The translations under genes and the position numbers were made by a program. From contig NZ_AJLS01000138.1 in the NCBI RefSeq assembly GCF_000307875.1, positions 62,001-126,000 on the forward strand: a stretch of 64,000 nt of DNA, read 5' to 3'. This document shows, piece after piece, positions 55,114-63,783 of this stretch. Origin of the DNA: Neobacillus bataviensis LMG 21833. Lineage in GTDB: Bacteria; Bacillota; Bacilli; Bacillales; Cytobacillaceae. Positions within the stretch are counted from its first letter, which is position 1. Each line of letters opens with the position of its first letter. The notes under the pieces are model-generated. The model did no database searches. It had not been told where the DNA came from and saw only the letters and a list, made by a program, of their open reading frames with translations.

Positions 55114-56529
55114 CTATGATCGCCCCTGAATCACTACTTTGTTCTTTCCAGTCTCTTTTGCCGTATATAACGCCTCATCTGCCCTTTTAAATAAGTATTG
55201 ATAAGAATCCTGACTTTCTTTATTCCAGTAGGAAATACCACACGACACTGTAATATGAGGCTCAGAACTTTCTGCTACCTTTTTTACTAACCGACTGGCT
55301 ATTGCCGCTCCTGTTTCTAGCGGAACTTTAGGGAGATAGATGGCGAGTTCCTCCCCCCCCCAACGAGCGCCAATATCATGTTCACGCATGTTTCCTCTAA
55401 TAAGATTGGCGACCTGAATTAACACTTCATCACCAATTTGATGTCCATATGTATCATTTATTTCTTTAAAATTATCAATATCAAGTAGAATAAAAGTCCC
55501 TTCCCCATCATTCTTCATGGAGGACTGTATTTTTTCATCCAAAAACTTTCGCGAATGAAGCTTTGTCAGATGATCAGTCGTAACCAATACTTTCAATTCT
55601 TCTCTTAACATGGAGTTCGTTAACGCCAATGATGAATGATGTACCAGTGATTGGAGGAGCGTAAAGGACTCAAAGGAAAAGAAATATGGGCATCGATGCA
55701 TGATCATGCAAAAGCCTCTTAATTTTTCGCTGACAACAACCGGCACAGCCATAATGGAATGAAAGCTTGTTCCATGATTTTTATCAGAAAGAGTAAAATC
55801 CCCTATAAAAAGCGGTTCGTTTTCCTTTAGTAATTTTTCTTTTATGTAGTCAACGTAGATGCGGGCCTGCCTTGTGAAAAAGTAAGGAGTGGATCCCGGA
55901 AGTACCTTTGCTTTTGTTAGTTGATGGGAAAATAGAAAAAAACCTACCTCATTCGCTTCAAAAGATGCCTTAATTTGTGTTGACATAAATTCGAAAGTCT
56001 CAGCCAGCGGCCGGTTAGAATTGAGTTGGTGTGAGGTTTCATTAATTAATTTCAGGTCAGAAATAGTTCGTAGTGATTGTTGATATAACTGGGCATTTTC
56101 CAATGCTCCTCCCGCACAGCCTGAAAATAAAGTAATAAACTCTACTTCATTTATTGGAAATTCTTTCGTATCCGGTGCAATCACCTGTAATACCCCAAAG
56201 ATCTCCCGCTTCCCTTTTAGAGGTGCATAAAGGATGGCATGTCCCATTTGAGTATTCTCGAATTGAACATTACCAGATTCAAAGGCCTGAATGGCGGCAA
56301 TATTATCATTATCGTATTCAAGGTCAATAATCGGAAGGTCGCTATGACTATGCGTATCCATTGAAAGAAGTAAATGATATGAAAAGTTTGGATAAATATC
56401 TTTTAATGCAATGAATATTTCCCCTAATAAGACATCTATATTAAGGGTTGAATGAAGCTTTTCAGCTATTTGAAATAATTTTTTATATTTCCCATCATCT
56501 AATAGTAAATCTCCTTCAAAATCAAACAT
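55114..56529 (-). CDS. dgcP: GAF-GAF-GGDEF diguanylate cyclase (YtrP/DgcP)
   Basis: DgcP makes cyclic di-GMP. The 471-residue soluble protein has two GAF domains (about 15-150 and 165-310) and a GGDEF domain (about 315-470). The active-site signature is GGEEL in IGARWGGEELAIYLP, an active form, and an RxxD product-inhibition I-site (REHD) precedes it by five residues. FILLDIDNFKEINDTYGHQIGDEVL is the metal and GTP region. The WGGE codons are encoded by an uninterrupted tract of nine Gs, which could slip. It is divergent from rpsD. Confidence 0.95.
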   Translation of the reverse strand: MFDFEGDLLLDDGKYKKLFQIAEKLHSTLNIDVLLGEIFIALKDIYPNFSYHLLLSMDTHSHSDLPIIDLEYDNDNIAAIQAFESGNVQFENTQMGHAILYAPLKGKREIFGVLQVIAPDTKEFPINEVEFITLFSGCAGGALENAQLYQQSLRTISDLKLINETSHQLNSNRPLAETFEFMSTQIKASFEANEVGFFLFSHQLTKAKVLPGSTPYFFTRQARIYVDYIKEKLLKENEPLFIGDFTLSDKNHGTSFHSIMAVPVVVSEKLRGFCMIMHRCPYFFSFESFTLLQSLVHHSSLALTNSMLREELKVLVTTDHLTKLHSRKFLDEKIQSSMKNDGEGTFILLDIDNFKEINDTYGHQIGDEVLIQVANLIRGNMREHDIGARWGGEELAIYLPKVPLETGAAIASRLVKKVAESSEPHITVSCGISYWNKESQDSYQYLFKRADEALYTAKETGKNKVVIQGRS

Positions 56530-56677
56530 TCAAATCTCACCCATTTTGAATTCCAGATATATACATTGTAACCTAATTATAGTTAATATTGGGATACTTT
56601 TGTAATGTTTTTTTGAATAATTTATTAATTTTTTAAAAACTATTTTCCAAATATAATATTTCTTCATAAAAATAAAC

Positions 56678-56707
56678 TTGACTGAAAAGGAATTAAAGTT
56701 ATATAAT
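56678..56707 (+). promoter_or_regulatory. Sigma-A promoter of rpsD
   Basis: TTGACT (56678-56683) and TATAAT (56702-56707) with an 18-bp spacer. Transcription would start near 56714, giving a leader of about 185 nt. Confidence 0.8.
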
Positions 56708-56713
56708 ACTCTT

Positions 56714-56899
56714 TGTGTAAAATATTGCAGCCTATAAGAATAAACTTAATTGTTTCATTTTGTTCCTCACACCTTTGTGATGGTGCATCGAGTAACCCTC
56801 CGCTGCTAGGGCGATGGTGCATGAAAACAAAATGACTGTTATTGTGTTTCTTAACGGTTTTTATTTTACCAAAATAAAAACACGAAGGAGGAGTCATTC
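56714..56899 (+). ncRNA. rpsD leader, S4-binding autoregulatory RNA
   Basis: The leader is closed by a perfect 10-bp helix between 56755-56764 and 56826-56835 (TCATTTTGTT with AACAAAATGA). Inside is a CACA..TGTG hairpin and GATGGTGCATC-like repeats. In B. subtilis S4 binds such a leader to repress rpsD. A second, A-T-only 11-bp hairpin (GTTTTTATTTT / AAAATAAAAAC, 56857-56881) ends just before the ribosome site. Confidence 0.8.
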
Positions 56900-57502
56900 A
56901 TGGCTCGTTATACTGGCTCTAGCTGGAAAATATCCCGTCGTCTTGGAATCTCTCTAAGCGGCACAGGTAAAGAATTAGAAAAGCGTCCTTACGCTCCTGG
57001 ACAACATGGTCCAAACCAACGCAAAAAGCTTTCTGAATACGGATTGCAATTACAAGAGAAGCAAAAGCTTCGTCATATGTATGGAGTAACTGAGCGTCAA
57101 TTCCGCAATCTTTTCGTTAAAGCTGGCAAAATGAGCGGCGTTCACGGCGAAAACTTCATGATTCTTCTTGAATCACGCCTTGACAACCTAGTTTACCGTT
57201 TAGGTCTTGCTCGCACTCGTCGTGCAGCACGTCAATTAGTTAACCACGGACACATTATGGTTGATGGTTCTCGCGTAGATATCCCATCATACCGTGTAGC
57301 TCCTGGTCAAACAATCAGCGTTCGTGAAAAATCACGTAACCTTGACGTCATCAAAGAAGCAATCGAAGTTACAAACTTCATTCCTGATTACTTAACTTTT
57401 GATGCAGACAAATTAGAAGGCACATTCACTCGCTTACCAGAGCGTTCTGAACTTGCTGCTGAAATTAACGAAACATTCATCGTTGAGTTCTACTCACGTT
57501 AA
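56900..57502 (+). CDS. rpsD: 30S ribosomal protein S4
   Basis: S4 binds 16S rRNA early in 30S assembly and autoregulates. The 200-residue protein starts [19 protein letters not shown] and has the S4 RNA-binding domain (..[27 protein letters not shown]..) around residues 91-120. It lacks an N-terminal Cys zinc motif, so it is the zinc-free form. AGGAGGAG precedes the ATG. It is a single-gene unit at the end of the conserved chromosome block; B. subtilis has tyrS next, but here the TOMM cluster follows. Confidence 0.99.
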   Translation: MARYTGSSWKISRRLGISLSGTGKELEKRPYAPGQHGPNQRKKLSEYGLQLQEKQKLRHMYGVTERQFRNLFVKAGKMSGVHGENFMILLESRLDNLVYRLGLARTRRAARQLVNHGHIMVDGSRVDIPSYRVAPGQTISVREKSRNLDVIKEAIEVTNFIPDYLTFDADKLEGTFTRLPERSELAAEINETFIVEFYSR

Positions 57503-57529
57503 TTGATTTGCTTATTAAATAGCAATCAC

Positions 57530-57580
57530 AAAAACCCTAGAAACCTTGTTAAATCAATGGTTCTAGGGTTTTTTATTTTT
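57530..57580 (+). terminator. Terminator of rpsD
   Basis: AAACCCTAGAA / TTCTAGGGTTT, an 11-bp stem followed by TTTTTT. It marks the last conserved-synteny element before the TOMM cluster. Confidence 0.92.
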
Positions 57581-57680
57581 ACTCTGCTTAGTAGAATTTT
57601 GTATTCTCCTCCAAAGAAGTATAATCTAAAAGAACACTGGGAGTGCCATTTTTTTACCGTATGCTTTACACTTGTCTCTC

Positions 57681-59267
57681 CTAGCTAATCAAACTCCCTT
57701 TTAACCAGGCGCGGGGACGGTATGGACCGACCGGGATTTGGATTAGGCTTGTTTTTTCTTTCGAATCGATCCCATAAAGTCCATCACATCGGTTCGCGTC
57801 AAATCCTAATAGCGGGTGCCCTCCCATTCCTAAAGCACACGATACCAAGAGCAATCGTTGCAAGAGTATGCCCGCTTCCATTTGTTGAATGCGGTATCCT
57901 CTATATCCCAATTCCTTTTTGAGGTGTTCCCTGTCTCCAACAACATGCAGACAGAGCGGAACTTGAAACAGATTTACATTGGGCATTGTTAATCCATTTT
58001 GTAAAAACTCTCGAAAATCCCCCTGTGTTATTCTTCGAAGTGCATGAGTGGCATTGTCATAAGAATAGGCACCATTTGGAACTCCTTCCACGTTGTAAAA
58101 ACTGCCATATAAAGCAACACGACTCTCCACATTCCCATGTGTACCATCAAGGTCATTTTGATACAAGGAGGAAAATGTCTCTTTTAACAAAGTGGATAGC
58201 TGCGTTTGACTGACTTGCCCCATCAAAAAATCAATATCAGGAGAATGCCGCTCTCTAAAAACGGATGCAAGATCGTATGAAAAGTGCTCAGCAAAGGGAA
58301 GGAAGATCATTTCCGAATCTAAGGAAAGTTTCACACTACTATCTTTCTTTATCTTCACAAACGACTCTGTTGTATCAAACATTGATGCTTCATTAAATTT
58401 TCTCAAGCTAGGATAATCTATAACCCTTTTTGAACGGTTGTAGGAAACATGCTCCAACAGTGGCACTTCCCGGCACAATTCAGTGGCAGAAACAATTTCC
58501 ACTCTATTATGATTGTTGCGTACACTATTGACGTTTTGATTAACAGATAAAGGAATAACCGCATATACACTTTCATCCTGATCAGACAGCCCAAGCAAAT
58601 GATTAATAGACCTATCAAGAAATTGGTAGCATACCCGAGTTGAAAACCCTATTCGTTTGGCCACTTCTAAAGATTGCCCAATTAACACACCTGCATCTAA
58701 CCCTTGGAGCCTGTAGGAAAAATTATTGTATTTATAAAAATTTTTCCAAAATAGCGTCGAGACAAAAACAGTACAGAAACAGTCAGAAAGATCACAGCTA
58801 TTTCCAAGACTTCTTGATAAGTATGAATCGTAATTTCCTTCTCGCAGCAAGAGGAGGCGATGGTGAGCCGCATCATAATGGTAAATTCCCATTGGTGTGT
58901 CCTTCAGCTTCACATACACATATAATTCATTGGGATATAATGCTCCGCCAGAAGGTACAAATCTGCGTAATAACTGGGCATAGCTCACAGCACCTTTTTC
59001 CTCGGTGTCCTCGATTAAAGCGATTTGCGAGTATTGAGTAAGGCCGTATACATACCATAAGAAATGACCTAGCTCCTCCCGGCTAGGTTCTGTCTTAGCT
59101 TCCCGTCCGCTGAGTGTTAACGGTACATCTGCGTTCAGCGGAATCTCTGGCAAGCCCCGGTACAGTTTATAGGGAAGTGGTGCATTCTCCCAATCCACTT
59201 GCCAATCTGGAGGAGCAACTTTTTCCGTATCAAAGTGAAGGTGATGTATAAATGTTTCTAGCTCCAA
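57681..59267 (-). CDS. SagB-type azoline dehydrogenase (TOMM)
   Basis: An FMN-dependent oxidase that turns azolines into thiazoles or oxazoles on a ribosomally made peptide. The 528-residue protein contains two nitroreductase-like halves. In the first, LSGREAKTEPSREELGHFLW, PSGGALYPNELYVYV (near 105-119) and GIYHYDAAHHRLLLL are typical of SagB; the second (about 300-528) repeats the pattern as VESRVALYGSFYNVEG..GAYSYDNATHALRRI. It is the last gene of the cluster, starting 22 bp after the cyclodehydratase stop (HcaB-like by analogy with heterocycloanthracin). No terminator is obvious downstream. Confidence 0.92.
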   Translation of the reverse strand: MELETFIHHLHFDTEKVAPPDWQVDWENAPLPYKLYRGLPEIPLNADVPLTLSGREAKTEPSREELGHFLWYVYGLTQYSQIALIEDTEEKGAVSYAQLLRRFVPSGGALYPNELYVYVKLKDTPMGIYHYDAAHHRLLLLREGNYDSYLSRSLGNSCDLSDCFCTVFVSTLFWKNFYKYNNFSYRLQGLDAGVLIGQSLEVAKRIGFSTRVCYQFLDRSINHLLGLSDQDESVYAVIPLSVNQNVNSVRNNHNRVEIVSATELCREVPLLEHVSYNRSKRVIDYPSLRKFNEASMFDTTESFVKIKKDSSVKLSLDSEMIFLPFAEHFSYDLASVFRERHSPDIDFLMGQVSQTQLSTLLKETFSSLYQNDLDGTHGNVESRVALYGSFYNVEGVPNGAYSYDNATHALRRITQGDFREFLQNGLTMPNVNLFQVPLCLHVVGDREHLKKELGYRGYRIQQMEAGILLQRLLLVSCALGMGGHPLLGFDANRCDGLYGIDSKEKTSLIQIPVGPYRPRAWLKGSLIS

Positions 59268-59289
59268 TCTGAAACCTCCTACTTTTCAA

Positions 59290-61227
59290 TTATGGGAATG
59301 GGTGGGGATCGGGATTTAGCTGTTCATACGATATTGGCTGTTTCATAAATCCAAGTTTCATTGGCACTCTAAGGACCCTCTCCAGCCCTTTTACACGGGT
59401 CAGGTGATGTCCGAATGTCATCGGTAACATACCAGGTATCAATACTTTCACACAGAATAATCCATTCCGTTTGGTTATCGGTGTCGTTTGGTCCACCACA
59501 ATGACCTCAAGATCTAACCGTTGGAACCTCTGAAGAATATCCAGAAGATCTTCCTTCAAATCAATATTTGCGGGCGGCTCCTTGAATTGTTCTGCAAACG
59601 TACGTAATGGACGTTGATCATCCAGTAAAAAATTCAGCCGTTCCTCTGCTTCCCGCAGCCCGTAGAGCAAACCATGGTCCTCCATCGTACGTACTGCGAA
59701 CGGATTCTGTAACATATGTTGATATTTCTGCTCGTTTGCCTCCAATTTTTCGTCATGCACCATCATTCCCGCAAGCTCGTAAATTGCGCTTTTTACAGCC
59801 CTTACAGGATCCGGGTTAGCTCCAGCTGCACAAATGAGGTTTACACCCTTGGATCTTCTGTTTTTGGCTACTGCCCACACGCTTGGAATTCCATGTTCCA
59901 TCGTCGAATTGAAAAAATGAAGGTCATATCCCGCCACCTCACGTAAACGTTCGACCATCAGCTGTAATTCTTTATCGTTAGCTGAACTAAGGTCAAGACG
60001 CGGCAGGGGGAGTTTTGCATACCAGGTTAACAAGAATGAATCTCGCTCGACAACCTCCATAATGGCATGGAAAATAGCTTCTTCTAAACTACCCCCTAAT
60101 GCACATCCATTGGAGGTTTCATAAACAAAGCCCTCCCCCTGGCCCAAACTGTAATAGGCGAGTAACTCCGGAACTAGTATAGGACGTTCTTGTAAAAACG
60201 AATAGCCCCAGACCCAATTCATTGGCTCATCAGGATGAAACGGTTTAAACGGAAATTGAGGCTTTGTATATTGTTCCTTTTCATGCAAACCTACTCTTTC
60301 AGGGTTTAGTGCATTTTGCTGTAAATTATGATAACTATCACGAACTACCGTCCTTTTGCCTCGAGGCTCGATCCCGCAATATCGTTCCAACCCCTCTAAA
60401 ATCGCAGTTAGCTCACTCATTTCATAAGAATTAGACCGGCCAGCGACTCCCTCGTCCGCTTCAAATAACGGCATGTTCACTAAAACATCAGCAAATGGCA
60501 GTGTGAAATCTTGGATTTTTCCATTCATGACACCAGTACGGTAATCCAGATAGTCTTTAACTAGTACTGTTTTAAATTCATCCATCGAACGGGAGCGATA
60601 ACCTTGACCATTAAGTTTAGGGCTAGATTCTAACCTAATTTGGGCTAATTCTGGTGTATCATCAGGTATTGGCCTGCAAATCGGGCACAAGGGATTAGGT
60701 AAGAAAAGGTGACTAGCATTCGTTAACGTTCTCAGGTTCATAATGAACACTCTTTCTTCTAAATTGCTGGGTTCTCTTTTAAGAACACTCTCCACTTCGT
60801 TACATATCAATGCTGCCATTTGTGATAGTCCTGTTCTTGATGCCCAAGCATCTTGGATTACACCTTCAACTGCTGCCATCCTTAGCTGTAGCTGCCACAT
60901 TTCTTTCCGATCGGATCCAGCTATCAAGCGCCGTATGTCAGCGCAGCAAGAACATCCCGGTGTATCAGGGCGAACTAAAGGACCAATAATTCCCTCCCCA
61001 AATGAAACGAAACCTCGCAGCCATGGAATACCTGTGTTCCTGTATTTTTCCTCCGCTTTTTGATGAATGGCTGGATTCCAGGCATCGTGCAACACCAGAG
61101 CTATTTCTGTTTCTTCGGTAACCTCTTCTAATAGGCTTTGACGCCTTACGAGATAATTGCCGGACAATTGATCAAAGACATAATCCGCTAATAAACCCTC
61201 TCCGTCAATGAGAATATGGGCGGCCAC
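59290..61227 (-). CDS. Fused E1-like/YcaO cyclodehydratase (TOMM C-D fusion)
   Basis: A 645-residue enzyme that cyclises Cys/Ser of the precursor using ATP. Residues ~1-220 are an E1-like docking domain with a zinc site (Cys92/Cys95 in PGCSCC and Cys181/Cys184 in LCPIC) and no visible leader-binding winged helix. The rest is YcaO: acidic ATP/Mg residues Glu278 and Glu281 in ILEGLERYCG, and Glu391, Glu394 in MEVVERDSF, plus the Pro-rich C-terminus PDPHPFP required in active YcaO enzymes. Its ATG overlaps the preceding stop by 1 bp. HcaD-like by analogy. Confidence 0.93.
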   Translation of the reverse strand: MAAHILIDGEGLLADYVFDQLSGNYLVRRQSLLEEVTEETEIALVLHDAWNPAIHQKAEEKYRNTGIPWLRGFVSFGEGIIGPLVRPDTPGCSCCADIRRLIAGSDRKEMWQLQLRMAAVEGVIQDAWASRTGLSQMAALICNEVESVLKREPSNLEERVFIMNLRTLTNASHLFLPNPLCPICRPIPDDTPELAQIRLESSPKLNGQGYRSRSMDEFKTVLVKDYLDYRTGVMNGKIQDFTLPFADVLVNMPLFEADEGVAGRSNSYEMSELTAILEGLERYCGIEPRGKRTVVRDSYHNLQQNALNPERVGLHEKEQYTKPQFPFKPFHPDEPMNWVWGYSFLQERPILVPELLAYYSLGQGEGFVYETSNGCALGGSLEEAIFHAIMEVVERDSFLLTWYAKLPLPRLDLSSANDKELQLMVERLREVAGYDLHFFNSTMEHGIPSVWAVAKNRRSKGVNLICAAGANPDPVRAVKSAIYELAGMMVHDEKLEANEQKYQHMLQNPFAVRTMEDHGLLYGLREAEERLNFLLDDQRPLRTFAEQFKEPPANIDLKEDLLDILQRFQRLDLEVIVVDQTTPITKRNGLFCVKVLIPGMLPMTFGHHLTRVKGLERVLRVPMKLGFMKQPISYEQLNPDPHPFP

Positions 61228-63173
61228 TAGGATTCCTCCTCTCGAACCTTCACACCATACACCCCTGCCAATTCCTGTTTTAAAAAAGGTTCGAACGCAA
61301 GATCATAAACGAATAGGCGTTTGCTGTTTTGGTTCAAAACCTGAATGGAAGATTGTAATAGCTCCAATTGTGTTATTTCTTCACAAGAAGGGATTCCGAG
61401 TTTAAATTCCTTTTCTTTCAAAAAAACAGCTGACTCCGATATCCTTTCGGTTGCATGCACCTGATTTTGTTTATCCAAAAGCGCTTGTTGTAATGCACTC
61501 CGTAAAGCCAAGGTTGTATTTAACCCGGTACTAGTGTACCGCCGTCCCTGCGACTTTACCCATATTACTGGGAAGCCTAGTATTTCATTTTCTAAACCGA
61601 TGGTCGGTGCACCATTTAAGGAAGTCAGGGCATTTAAATAAAATCTGCAGCGTTGATCTTCAATTTCTCCCAGTTGAACGCGAAAAACAGGATTCAGTAG
61701 ATCGTCCTTTTTATTTCTCAATTCTTTCTCTAAATAGGCTTGCAAGCCGCGACAAACTGCCTCTTCAACTGTCTCCCCTGCCCCAATGCCGATTGAACCC
61801 CCTGGTATGTTTTCACCAGCCTTATCTTTTTGATCACCACATTCCTTGAACATTTGTGAAGCATACATTTCAATCCCAGTCAGTCCCGCTTCCCTCTTTG
61901 CCTCCTCATGTGTAAAACCCGAACAGACAATTTCTGGCAGAAGGTCTGCTGGTCCCTCTGACACTGGATTAGCCGCTTGAACATAGCACTGCGAAAGTGG
62001 AAGCTGTTTCAAGTTTCGCTCCTCCCAGGTATGGAAAATTCCTGTTTCTTCCGAAGTTAATAAACTGAAATATTCCAAGAGGTTATTCGAAGGTTCGTTT
62101 TTACTCTTTTCTTGCTTTATCCTTACATCAAAATCTTCCACCAGTCTTGACGAGACACTTTTATTTGTAACCAATGGATGTGTGATGAATGAAATCCAGT
62201 CTCCTTCCAGCGTTTCAAGATCAAGTTTGTAAATTTGGTTACTCTGATTTGACCCTGCAATTCCTGTAGCCTTCTTAAAAAATTCGAATACGGTAACATT
62301 GGCAAGAATGGCTCCGGCAGTTGTAGAGAAAGATTGCGGCTGCCGATCTACTTGCAATGAAGATTGATGGGTTCGGCGCCATGCTGACTCCCAGCATCCC
62401 TCTGATTCCGGATGAACCAATGGACCAGCAAGCCCCACTTGGTCTAAACATATGGCAGGAAAAAACCCTTTCCTTTTCTCTTTGCAAGCCATATTCAGAT
62501 CCTTTAGTTCTTTTACATTTCCATCCTGAGAGACATATAGAATCCAATCATATGGATGCAAAGCTTCTTGCCAAAAACTCCTTCCGTCCCTTTTTTCAAA
62601 TGGTACCTGCAGGGCCTCCACTTCAGGGTCAGCAATGTAGGCATCGCGTACTAACTCATTTATCCGCAATTGATTTGTAGGTACTGAATCGGTCAACATG
62701 AAATAAAATTTGGGAAGACCCGATTCAATTAATGCAGCAGCCAATGAAACCATAAAGGATCCAGAACCGATAGCCAGAACTTTAGCTTGACGGTATTCTT
62801 GAAAACGGCACGCACCAGAATCTACAAAATTCTCGATAAATTCAATTTGTGAAGCATACTTTTCTAGGACTTTTGGGTTTAAATCATGTGTCCTATCTTG
62901 GCTGACATCTCGAACAAAGCCGTTCTTGTACAAGGTTTCTCCTATCTCATATACCCTGTTGCGATATGGCGCCGTTAATCCCTCTGTTAAATCTCCCAAT
63001 GATTGCTCCCCGTTAAACATTGGCACTAATTTTTCAATCCATTGGTAAATCGTATTTCCTTCCATTCGGAATGAACTTAAGTTATTTCTAAAATACACAC
63101 CACCCTTTGGATCTGGTAGATAAAATGAATCCCTTTTGACCTTCAAACGTGTGGACGAGTTAAGTTTTGTCAT
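61227..63173 (-). CDS. Ocin-ThiF-like leader-binding protein (TOMM F protein)
   Basis: A 648-residue maturation protein. Residues ~1-95 look like a PqqD-type recognition element that binds the precursor leader (LKVKRDSFYLPDPKGGVYFRN..GLTAPYRNRVYEIGETLYKNGFV). A degenerate ThiF-like Rossmann segment follows (KVLAIGSGSFMVSLAAALIESG, ~131-152), with GLAGPLVHPESEGC near 248-261 matching GIIGPLVRPDTPGC of the cyclodehydratase but without its paired Cys. The C-terminal part (from ~370) resembles a YcaO domain that has lost key acidic residues. A GGAGGAG site precedes the ATG. F proteins supply leader binding to RRE-less fused cyclodehydratases. Confidence 0.88.
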   Translation of the reverse strand: MTKLNSSTRLKVKRDSFYLPDPKGGVYFRNNLSSFRMEGNTIYQWIEKLVPMFNGEQSLGDLTEGLTAPYRNRVYEIGETLYKNGFVRDVSQDRTHDLNPKVLEKYASQIEFIENFVDSGACRFQEYRQAKVLAIGSGSFMVSLAAALIESGLPKFYFMLTDSVPTNQLRINELVRDAYIADPEVEALQVPFEKRDGRSFWQEALHPYDWILYVSQDGNVKELKDLNMACKEKRKGFFPAICLDQVGLAGPLVHPESEGCWESAWRRTHQSSLQVDRQPQSFSTTAGAILANVTVFEFFKKATGIAGSNQSNQIYKLDLETLEGDWISFITHPLVTNKSVSSRLVEDFDVRIKQEKSKNEPSNNLLEYFSLLTSEETGIFHTWEERNLKQLPLSQCYVQAANPVSEGPADLLPEIVCSGFTHEEAKREAGLTGIEMYASQMFKECGDQKDKAGENIPGGSIGIGAGETVEEAVCRGLQAYLEKELRNKKDDLLNPVFRVQLGEIEDQRCRFYLNALTSLNGAPTIGLENEILGFPVIWVKSQGRRYTSTGLNTTLALRSALQQALLDKQNQVHATERISESAVFLKEKEFKLGIPSCEEITQLELLQSSIQVLNQNSKRLFVYDLAFEPFLKQELAGVYGVKVREEES

Positions 63174-63251
63174 TCGCTCCTCCTTAAATCAAATTAGTCC
63201 TAATTATGCACTATTATTTTATGTTCTTTTATTTGTCCATTATGATTAACC

Positions 63252-63303
63252 AAAAAAGAAGTGCCTCCTGCGGCACATGTCCATGCAGGGGGCACTTCTT
63301 TTC
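63252..63303 (-). terminator. Intra-operon terminator/attenuator after the TOMM precursor
   Basis: AAGAAGTGCC..CCTGC / GCAGG..GGCACTTCTT, a long nearly perfect stem followed by TTTTTT on the minus strand, between the precursor gene and the maturation genes. It should let most transcripts stop after the precursor, so that peptide exceeds enzymes. Confidence 0.88.
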
Positions 63304-63338
63304 TAACATAACTATTTTTTTCTGAGACTCCAAAACAA

Positions 63339-63623
63339 CTAAATAAAACCGATACCGAAACAGCTGAAACCGATACCGAAACAGCTAAAACCAAAGCAAC
63401 CGCCACAGCCGCCACAGCCTCCACAACCGCCAAAACCGCCACAACCAAATCCTCCGCAACGACCAAATCCTCCGCAGCGACCAAATCCTCCACAGCGACC
63501 GAAGCCTCCACAGCGCATACCAAACACACGCAGATCTTGGCTCTGAGGATCCATAGGAATTAATTGACCAACTTGGTAATGATCCATTCCCAAACCTTGA
63601 AGATCATTTTGAAAATTATGCAT
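63339..63623 (-). CDS. Heterocycloanthracin/sonorensin-type TOMM precursor peptide
   Basis: A 94-residue precursor starting MHNFQNDLQGLGMDHYQVG after AAAGGGGAGGAAG. Residues 1-36 form the leader, which lacks Cys. The core holds 11 cysteines: four RCGGFG units, then CGGFGG, CGG three times, CFGFS, and CFGIGFS/CFGIGFI. Gly-Cys and Ser-Cys pairs are the usual cyclodehydratase targets. An upstream in-frame extension of 32 residues lacks a ribosome site. It lies directly upstream of its maturation genes, whereas the B. anthracis relative is, as I recall, encoded apart from them. The product is probably an antibacterial; its activity is not known. Confidence 0.9.
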   Translation of the reverse strand: MHNFQNDLQGLGMDHYQVGQLIPMDPQSQDLRVFGMRCGGFGRCGGFGRCGGFGRCGGFGCGGFGGCGGCGGCGGCFGFSCFGIGFSCFGIGFI

Positions 63624-63783
63624 TTCTTCCTCCCCTTTATATTTAATAATCAGGGAAATCCATCTCCTGACTTGAGAATAAAGTGAAATGAATTTGTGGG
63701 TTTTATGAGATGAAACCATCAGAAAATACGTTTACTCTCTTCAACAAAATATGATTCTTTTTAGGTGGTTGTTACTGATTTAA

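Noticed and set aside
57600..57680. Hairpin CACTGGGAGTG with following Ts as a terminator for the dehydrogenase gene
   Set aside because: The T tract lies on the plus strand, the wrong direction for the leftward operon, and the stem is only 4 bp.
63400..63520. Short tandem DNA repeats that might suggest a CRISPR array
   Set aside because: The repeats are in frame, encode RCGGFG units of the bacteriocin core, have no unique spacers and no cas genes nearby.
63200..63529. Val/Ala-rich minus-strand frame antiphase to the TOMM precursor
   Set aside because: It is a frame shadow of the repeated CGG codons and runs through the terminator; no ribosome site.
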